Below, one piece after another: positions 1 to 4,680 of a stretch of DNA of 6,191 nt. Under the pieces are notes generated by a model, which saw only the letters and a list, made by a program, of their open reading frames with translations, ran no database searches and was not told the DNA's origin. Location: NCBI GenBank assembly GCA_002713605.1, contig PATL01000005.1, positions 1 through 6,191 of the forward strand. Reading direction: 5' to 3'. The DNA is from a bacterium. Its GTDB lineage: Bacteria > Actinomycetota > Acidimicrobiia > Acidimicrobiales > UBA8592. Each line of letters begins with the position of its first letter. The stretch's first letter is position 1. The translations under genes were made by a program, and so were the position numbers.

Positions 1-459
1 ATGGAGGATATTTTTCGGGGCGAAATTGAGCAAACCGCAAAAATGATCCGCAAAGCCTATGACAATGGAGTTCGAATTCTTTCAGGTTCAGAAAGTGGCT
101 TTGCATTGACTCCATATGGACACTGGCATGGTCGAGAATTAGAGATCTTCGTTAATTCTTTAGACTTGACTCCTGTAGAGGCAATTACCACAGCTACTAA
201 GAATGGCGCTTGGGCAATGCAAATGGAAGACCAACTAGGCACGATTGAGAAAGATAAGTTAGCCGACATCATTATTGTCGACTCCGACCCCACTGAAGAT
301 ATAAGAGTGTTAAATGATAAGAATAAAATCTCAACCGTTATTATTGATGGGAAAGTACTAAATCTTTCAGATCTTTGGCCGATTCACGAATCACTTGCTG
401 GCTGGAAAGTTGGCAACTGGGCTGGTGAGATTCTCACTTGGGATAAGGCCTATAAGTAG
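1..459 (+). CDS. Amidohydrolase family protein, C-terminal part (cut by left edge)
   Basis: The visible 152 residues match the C-terminal third of metal-dependent amidohydrolases of the imidazolonepropionase-like group (cyclic or peptide-like amide hydrolysis). The order is the last barrel strand, GVRILSGSESG (residues 23-33), then the TPYGHWHGREL segment (about 37-47), the LTPVEAITTAT helix (56-66), and the closing beta-sandwich motif LGTIEKDKLADIIIVDSDP (78-96) followed by VIIDGKV. Family members usually have about 400-470 residues, so the ATG at base 1 is probably internal and most of the barrel, including the HxH metal site, lies upstream. In most relatives the last strand reads GTDSG, with Asp as metal ligand or catalytic base; here it reads GSESG, so Glu31 takes that place. 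The C-terminal tail after the sandwich (LSDLWPIHES onward) has several aromatic residues and is not assigned. The gene converges on the minus-strand gene that follows, with only 6 bases between stops. Family is fairly certain; substrate is unknown. Confidence 0.8.
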   Translation: MEDIFRGEIEQTAKMIRKAYDNGVRILSGSESGFALTPYGHWHGRELEIFVNSLDLTPVEAITTATKNGAWAMQMEDQLGTIEKDKLADIIIVDSDPTEDIRVLNDKNKISTVIIDGKVLNLSDLWPIHESLAGWKVGNWAGEILTWDKAYK

Positions 460-465
460 CTGAGA

Positions 466-858
466 TTAGTTGTTGAGTTGAGCTAAAGTCAGCCTCTCTC
501 TCCATTCACCCAAGTCAACATAGTCTCGCACACTAATTATCTTCTCTTTAAGCAAATCAAACTCAAAAACTCCATTGCATTGAACGGAATACTCAGTGCC
601 ATCTATCCAGAATCTATCAACCCTTTCTAGCCAGGCTTTATTCTCTGCATAGGCTGCGCTTAAGATATCCCATTGAACCTTTGAGCTTTTGCTAATAATC
701 GGAGAAAACATCAATTCAATTTCTTGAATGCCGTTAGAGGGAGGGTGAGGAACATTTTGCCACGAAGACTGCTCATCAAAGAAAGACATAATTAGCCCTA
801 TCTCTCTTTCCGACAGAGCGTGGAGAAAACTCTCAACTATTTCAACTGGTTTAACCAT
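466..858 (-). CDS. Limonene-1,2-epoxide hydrolase-like protein (SnoaL/NTF2-like fold)
   Basis: This 130-residue protein fits the small cone-shaped alpha+beta barrel family that includes limonene-1,2-epoxide hydrolase, soluble enzymes that add water to an epoxide to give a diol. The family's Arg-x-Asp is seen as R79-V-D81 in LERVDRF, and the second catalytic Asp as D112 in RDYVD near the C-terminus; these correspond to Arg99, Asp101 and Asp132 of the Rhodococcus enzyme (known of the family). The YxN water-binding motif appears as W33-Q-N35, so the Tyr is replaced by Trp. The length is close to the roughly 149-residue reference, with a short N-terminus. The start is ATG at 858-856 (complement), with an AGGA (complement of 872-875) 13 bases upstream, which is rather far. 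It diverges from the P450 run, so it may act on an epoxide made by those enzymes (inference). A non-catalytic SnoaL-like protein or a polyketide-type cyclase is the alternative. Confidence 0.75.
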   Translation of the reverse strand: MVKPVEIVESFLHALSEREIGLIMSFFDEQSSWQNVPHPPSNGIQEIELMFSPIISKSSKVQWDILSAAYAENKAWLERVDRFWIDGTEYSVQCNGVFEFDLLKEKIISVRDYVDLGEWRERLTLAQLNN

Positions 859-860
859 GC

Positions 861-877
861 TCAGGAACCTATCCTGA
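861..877. promoter_or_regulatory. Short palindrome in the divergent gap
   Basis: TCAGGA (861-866) and TCCTGA (872-877) are perfect inverted repeats around a 5-base centre, and they fill most of the 24 bases between the divergent starts at 858 and 883. The symmetry places an AGGA on each strand ahead of each gene, 16 bases before the GTG of the P450 and 13 before the ATG of the hydrolase-like gene. It may therefore be a pair of distant ribosome-binding sites, a small operator, or chance. No convincing -35/-10 pair is visible in the gap, so promoters for both genes would have to lie inside the opposite coding region. Confidence 0.3.
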
Positions 878-882
878 AATAA

Positions 883-2106
883 GTGGAATCGGAAATAGAA
901 AAGAAAACAAGTAAGAGAATTCGTCTCACTTCATGGGCGCATGTTCGAGAAGCATTTCGTTCTAAAGAGTTAAGGCAAGCAGGCTACTCTGAAGGAGCAG
1001 TAGTCATGTCAGATACGCTTTTAGACCTTCATGGTAAAGCCCACAGAGAGCGACGTAGAGTTGAGAATAGGCTTTTCAGGCGAGAAATCTTTAGCTACTG
1101 GGAGCATGAAGTGCTAGGGAGAACCATTGATATAACCCTTAATCCTTTTGTCCAGTCTAAGCAAGGTGACTTATCCGTTATTGGATACAGATGCGCAATG
1201 AACTTGACAGCAACAATTGCGGGCATTGACCAAGACCCTTCAGACGCACAGCAAACAGAGACTCTCTATGGAATCGTCAAGAAATTTAGCGAAGGAGCGA
1301 CTCTTCTTCATTCAACAAGAAATAAAGATCAGGTGCGTCAAGAAGTACAAGAAGCTATGAACCAATTCGCAAAAGGCTTCTTTGATCCGAGCAGAGAAAC
1401 TAGAGAGAGACTCATAGAGGAATGCAACGATGGAAAAACAAATCAAGATGATCTACCTAAAGATGTTTTGACAACGTTATTGAGAAACAGAGAACAATTG
1501 GGGTTAACCGACGAAATCATTTTCCGAGAAATTTGCTTTTACCTTCAGGCTGGAGGTCACTCTACGGCCAATGCCTTTGCACATACCGTTGATGACATTT
1601 TAAATTGGGGCGAACAATACCCAGACGATCTAAATAAGGCAAGAAAAGACCTTTCGTTTGTTCAACGCTGCATGCACGAATCTCTCAGATTGAATCCTGC
1701 TAGCCCGGTTGCTTTAAGGCGCCCTCTTAGAGATGTGGAACTATCAGATGGAACTTTGCTGAGTGAAGGAACCGAAGTCACCCTTGACCTCATGCTGGCG
1801 AATAGAGATAATGAAATCTTTGGGGAGAAATCCGATAGTTATAATCCATATCGAGAAGTCCCAGAGGGAATACCTCGTTGGGGCATGAGTTTTGGGGCAG
1901 GAATGCACGCTTGTGTGGGAGCTGAGCTTGATGGTGGCCTAGAAATTGACCCAGACAGACCAGCATCGGAGGCTCTTTTCGGAACAGTTGCGATAATGGC
2001 GCACGCATTGCTGTCTGCAGGCGGCAAACGGGATCCAAATAATCCACCACAGCACGATCCTAATTCAGAGCGTAAGCATTTCAGCACCTACCCAGTAATC
2101 TTTTGA
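883..2106 (+). CDS. Cytochrome P450 (first of a tandem pair)
   Basis: A soluble bacterial haem monooxygenase of 407 residues with no N-terminal membrane anchor. Motifs in order: helix C HRxxR at 54-58 (HRERR), I-helix AGGHST at 223-228, K-helix ExxR at 266-269 (ESLR), and the haem loop FGAGMHACVG at 337-346 with Cys344 as axial ligand. The usual I-helix pattern is (A/G)Gx(D/E)T; here His226 replaces the acid and Ser227 the threonine. HRxxR comes about 40 residues earlier than in typical bacterial P450s, and an extra segment follows the haem cysteine (about 351-364), features shared with the next gene. The GTG start is forced: an in-frame TAA lies directly before it (880-882), and the N-terminus aligns with the paralogue plus about 9 residues. 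It is the first gene of the plus-strand run. It needs an electron donor not encoded here. P450 family is certain; substrate is unknown. Confidence 0.95.
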   Translation: MESEIEKKTSKRIRLTSWAHVREAFRSKELRQAGYSEGAVVMSDTLLDLHGKAHRERRRVENRLFRREIFSYWEHEVLGRTIDITLNPFVQSKQGDLSVIGYRCAMNLTATIAGIDQDPSDAQQTETLYGIVKKFSEGATLLHSTRNKDQVRQEVQEAMNQFAKGFFDPSRETRERLIEECNDGKTNQDDLPKDVLTTLLRNREQLGLTDEIIFREICFYLQAGGHSTANAFAHTVDDILNWGEQYPDDLNKARKDLSFVQRCMHESLRLNPASPVALRRPLRDVELSDGTLLSEGTEVTLDLMLANRDNEIFGEKSDSYNPYREVPEGIPRWGMSFGAGMHACVGAELDGGLEIDPDRPASEALFGTVAIMAHALLSAGGKRDPNNPPQHDPNSERKHFSTYPVIF

Positions 2107-2156
2107 ATTGACAAACTTTAAAGGATTAATCAAGCTATTAATGGAAAAGGGGAGAC

Positions 2157-3356
2157 ATGACCGAGATAGTAATAACTACTCCAGATGATGCTCGAGAAGT
2201 GTACAGGCACAAGCAACTACGACAAGCGCTCTATGATGCCGGTGAAGTTGTTATGGAAGATGTCGTTGTTAATCTTCATGGAGACGAACACAGGCAACGC
2301 CGTCGACTAGAAAATCGACTCTTCCGTAGAGACACCTTCTTTGAGTATGAACGAGATATGTTCCCAGCGATTATTCAAGATACCGTTGACCCATATTTGG
2401 AGAGTGGAAAAGCCGAATTAGTTGATTTCGGGCACCAACTCATGATGAACCTAGCTGCACTCACAGCTGGCGTAGACCGCCCTCTCGGAACTTACGAGGA
2501 AACGAGTAGGCTATACGACTACCTCACAACCTTCATCGAAGGTGCAACGCTAGGCTTTTACACGGGCGATGTCGAAGCAAAGCGAACCGAAATAGAAGAA
2601 AAGCTTGAAGCATTTGATAGAGAGTTTTTGGAACCTGGAATTGCACTTCGGAATGACTTATTAGAAAAATTTGAACGCGGCGAAATTGACGAGGAAGAAC
2701 TTCCGAGGGACGTGCTTCAGGTCCTTTTGCGCAATCAGGATAAAGTTCCGATGACACGAGAATCGCTTAGGCGAGAAATTGCTTTCTATCTGCTAGCAGG
2801 CGCGCACACGTCAGCTACAGCGTTAACGAGAGTAGTCCACAATATTTTCAAATGGCTTGAAGAGCATCCAGAAGATCAGACTAAAGCCTACAGCGATAAA
2901 GTATTCCTCCAAAAAGCCACTCATGAGACAATTAGGCTCCAGCCGTCATCACCAACTGCAGCAAGATGGGCGTTAGAAGATATTGAGCTGAAATCGGGTA
3001 TAAAGATTGCAGAAGGAGACAAAGTTGTCATTGACCTCGAGACTGTAAACCGTGATAAATCAATATATGGCGATGACGCTGAGGAATTCAATCCCAACAG
3101 AAACCTAGAGACAGGTGTTACCCCATGGGGTTTGAGTTTTGGGCAAGGAATGCATGCTTGTATCGGCCAGGACTTGGCTGCCGGGCTAGTTTTTGACACA
3201 AATTCAACTGAAGAAAACCATCTCTTTGGCCTCGTGCCTGTGGCAGTCCAAACATTATTTCTAAATGGATGTAAGCCTGACCCAGATAATCCTCCTGAAA
3301 TGGATGATTCAACCACACGACCTTATTTTGGAAAGTATCCCGTTGTATTCAACTAA
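2157..3356 (+). CDS. Cytochrome P450 (second of a tandem pair)
   Basis: A 399-residue soluble P450, paralogous to the gene just upstream (roughly 40% identical by eye, colinear over the full length, with an almost identical helix-C block ENRLFRR). Motifs: HRxxR at 45-49 (HRQRR), I-helix AGAHTS at 214-219, ExxR at 257-260 (ETIR), and haem loop FGQGMHACIG at 328-337 with Cys335 as the thiolate ligand. The I-helix threonine (Thr218) is kept, but the acid before it is His217. As in its neighbour, the N-terminus is short and an extra segment of about 14 residues (342-356) interrupts the L-helix after the cysteine. The ATG follows an AAGGGGAG ribosome-binding site by 2 bases and lies 50 bases after the upstream stop, consistent with one transcript. 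The pair may carry out successive oxidations or act as a heteromeric pair (inference). Confidence 0.95.
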   Translation: MTEIVITTPDDAREVYRHKQLRQALYDAGEVVMEDVVVNLHGDEHRQRRRLENRLFRRDTFFEYERDMFPAIIQDTVDPYLESGKAELVDFGHQLMMNLAALTAGVDRPLGTYEETSRLYDYLTTFIEGATLGFYTGDVEAKRTEIEEKLEAFDREFLEPGIALRNDLLEKFERGEIDEEELPRDVLQVLLRNQDKVPMTRESLRREIAFYLLAGAHTSATALTRVVHNIFKWLEEHPEDQTKAYSDKVFLQKATHETIRLQPSSPTAARWALEDIELKSGIKIAEGDKVVIDLETVNRDKSIYGDDAEEFNPNRNLETGVTPWGLSFGQGMHACIGQDLAAGLVFDTNSTEENHLFGLVPVAVQTLFLNGCKPDPDNPPEMDDSTTRPYFGKYPVVFN

Positions 3357-3370
3357 AGGGGAATATCTAA

Positions 3371-3427
3371 ATGATCGGAATTACTATTATTATAAACAGA
3401 GTTATGGGAGAAAGAACAAATGAGTGA
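3371..3427 (+). CDS. Possible 18-residue leader peptide ORF
   Basis: An ATG at 3371 opens an 18-codon frame ending in TGA at 3425-3427. It has a good Shine-Dalgarno (AGGGGAA, 3357-3363) 7 bases upstream, placed right after the stop of P450 no. 2. The peptide, MIGITIIIINRVMGERTNE without a trailing residue, starts with a very hydrophobic isoleucine run and ends with charged residues. Its last 8 bases overlap the start of the 290-residue gene in another frame, so its translation could couple to, or modulate, that gene. The AT-rich ATT/ATA run could equally be chance spacer sequence. It is too short for coding statistics to decide. Confidence 0.25.
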   Translation: MIGITIIINRVMGERTNE

Positions 3428-4292
3428 AGAAGCGCCTCTGCTCAATGACGAAGCGGATCACCCTCATGATGTAGTCCTTGAACATTCCAAAGGTCGGGTA
3501 GTGGCTATGGACTCTGCGAGATATGTCGATTCTCGAAACGAGGGACGCGATGTAGTTGTTCCTTCCTCATATCTTGGCGTTTTGCCCGCGCGCCTTATTG
3601 CGCCTCACCGTCCCCGTGCTGTCATCGCCCATGACGGGTGTATAGGAAAAGATGGAGCGGGTATAGCAGGCCTATGGTACCTCGAGGCCTTGGGAATACC
3701 AGCTGCGGCAGCTGATGGCATGACTGCCGAACTAGGGAATGGTATTGATCTTTACCAAACTGGATTAATTTCACGAGTCAATATCCTTGCCGAACGAGCT
3801 GGAGTGCTGGAAGGTATGACCGTTAAGGAAGCTTCCTTGTTGCTACTTGAGAATGATCCAGGAGATGTTACCGCAGGTACAAAGATTCGTAGAGAGTCAG
3901 TCGCTACTTCGGATACTGGAAGAGAAATAATCGTAACGGATTCTATCGTCTTCGCACTTCCAGAAGATTCTAACAACGTACTAGTTACGGCAGGGCACAC
4001 AGGTCGCTCAGGCGCGAAATTCCTTCTTGAAGTATCTCCTCATGGTTTCATTTGTTCCGATGGAGGTATGAGTAAAAATAACGCAGGGATTGCAGGGCTG
4101 GAGATAACCGATGAATATGGTTTAGCGGGGGCGTGTTGTGATGCTTGGTCAGCTCCCGTAGGTGATGCCTTTAAAGCTTACTCGGAGGGTAGAATTAGCG
4201 CATGCAACCAAACAGCAAAAGAACGGGGAGTCGCTGTTGGGATGACTGTTCAAGAAGCTGCTCTTAAATTATTGTCTGAGGTTGAAGCGTGA
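3420..4292 (+). CDS. Conserved-looking protein of unknown function with two diverged copies of one domain
   Basis: I do not recognise this 290-residue family. No signal peptide or membrane segment is visible, so it is probably cytosolic. It is made of two homologous halves. Residues 72-144 align without gaps to 214-286 at a constant offset of 142, with 31 of 73 identical. Shared signatures are DGxxxKxxAGIAGL (72-85 and 214-227) and GMTVxEA (132-138 and 274-280). The similarity reaches back to GR(D/E)(V/I)(V/I)V at 42-47 and 167-172, with about 17 extra residues in the second copy, including GHTGRSG (192-198). Cys74, Cys212, Cys239, Cys240 and Cys262 are not matched between halves, so the copies may have separate roles. 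The ATG has a GGGAG site (3406-3410) 9 bases upstream. Its stop overlaps the next start, suggesting translational coupling to the DUF35 gene. A role in CoA-ester or P450-linked metabolism is only inferred from position. Confidence 0.85.
   Translation: MSEEAPLLNDEADHPHDVVLEHSKGRVVAMDSARYVDSRNEGRDVVVPSSYLGVLPARLIAPHRPRAVIAHDGCIGKDGAGIAGLWYLEALGIPAAAADGMTAELGNGIDLYQTGLISRVNILAERAGVLEGMTVKEASLLLLENDPGDVTAGTKIRRESVATSDTGREIIVTDSIVFALPEDSNNVLVTAGHTGRSGAKFLLEVSPHGFICSDGGMSKNNAGIAGLEITDEYGLAGACCDAWSAPVGDAFKAYSEGRISACNQTAKERGVAVGMTVQEAALKLLSEVEA
3633..3851 (+). repeat. Internal protein repeat, copy 1 (core)
   Basis: Encodes residues 72-144 of the 290-residue protein. It begins DGCIGKDGAGIAGL and ends with GMTVKEASLLLLE. 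It aligns gap-free with copy 2 at 42% amino-acid identity; the two are well diverged at DNA level, so this is an old duplication, not a recent tandem repeat. Confidence 0.85.
4059..4277 (+). repeat. Internal protein repeat, copy 2 (core)
   Basis: Encodes residues 214-286 of the same protein. It begins DGGMSKNNAGIAGL and carries a Cys-Cys pair (239-240) and Cys262 that copy 1 lacks. It closes with GMTVQEAALKLL just before the gene's end. Confidence 0.85.
4278..4291 (+). promoter_or_regulatory. Ribosome-binding site and GTG start of the DUF35 gene
   Basis: GAGGT (4278-4282) stands 6 bases before GTG 4289-4291, inside the end of the preceding gene, whose TGA (4290-4292) overlaps that start. An in-frame ATG at 4310 is the alternative but has no comparable site, so the GTG is preferred. 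Confidence 0.65.
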
Positions 4293-4678
4293 CATCGGAC
4301 AGTCCGAGCATGCTAACAACCAAATTCTGGGACGAAGCTAGAAACGGAACGCTCGTTAGACCAGTTTGCGGAATATGTGACACCAGCTTTTTCTCTCCTC
4401 AAATTCTCTGTCCTTGGTGCCAATCAGACAACTGGGAATTTCAGGAAAGTACAGGAAAGGGGTCTATCTACAGTTACACCATTGTTCACAGACCTCCAGA
4501 CGATGACTACCCCAAGCCATACATAATCATTGATGTTGAGTTAGAAGAGGGTTGGAGAATGTACTCAAGACTTATTGATTGCAGTCCGTCTGAAGTCAAA
4601 ATCGGTCAAGCCGTAAGAGTATCATTTCAAATATTCAAGGGAAAAATGTTACCATTTTTTGAAGTTGAAGAAGATTAG
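4289..4678 (+). CDS. Zinc-ribbon/OB-fold acyl-CoA-binding accessory protein (DUF35 type)
   Basis: This 129-residue protein has the layout of DUF35 proteins. An N-terminal helix with FWDEARNG (13-20) leads into a rubredoxin-like zinc ribbon with Cys27-x2-Cys30 and Cys41-x2-Cys44, then an OB-fold that begins at GKGSIYSYTIVHRPP (56-70). The length is normal for the family. Known members bind acyl-CoA and work as obligate partners of thiolases, HMG-CoA-synthase-like enzymes or MaoC-type hydratases, for instance in steroid side-chain breakdown and archaeal lipid synthesis. No such partner is visible in the window; it may lie downstream, or the unknown 290-residue protein, whose stop overlaps this start by 4 bases, may be the partner (inference). 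The stop is 2 bases before the ligase start. Family assignment is strong; the partner is unknown. Confidence 0.9.
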   Translation: MTSDSPSMLTTKFWDEARNGTLVRPVCGICDTSFFSPQILCPWCQSDNWEFQESTGKGSIYSYTIVHRPPDDDYPKPYIIIDVELEEGWRMYSRLIDCSPSEVKIGQAVRVSFQIFKGKMLPFFEVEED

Positions 4679-4680
4679 CT

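Noticed and set aside
57..293. Minus-strand open frame of 78 codons
   Set aside because: It lies entirely inside the amidohydrolase frame, which has clear family motifs; the translation has no recognisable domain.
455..495. Possible bidirectional terminator at the convergent gene ends
   Set aside because: Only weak, distant inverted matches (GCTGA/TCAGC) were seen, with no stable stem and no T-run.
1790..2087. Two overlapping minus-strand frames near the end of P450 no. 1
   Set aside because: Both are antisense to the haem-loop region and C-terminus of a clear P450; no domain or convincing ribosome-binding site.
2108..2141. Perfect TTGACA (2108-2113) with TATTAA (2136-2141) between the two P450 genes
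   Set aside because: The spacer is 22 bases, well outside the usual 16-18, and no better -10 lies at the right distance, so I do not call a promoter.
2533..3318. Three minus-strand frames opposite P450 no. 2, the longest 131 codons
   Set aside because: Antisense shadows of a strongly supported P450; low-complexity Ser/Pro/Leu translations with no motifs.
3752..4000. Minus-strand 82-codon frame inside the 290-residue gene
   Set aside because: The plus frame here shows a protein-level internal duplication with conserved motifs, so the opposite strand is a shadow.
4310..4312. ATG as alternative start of the DUF35 gene
   Set aside because: It lacks a good ribosome-binding site, whereas GTG 4289 has GAGGT 6 bases upstream and a 4-base overlap with the previous stop.
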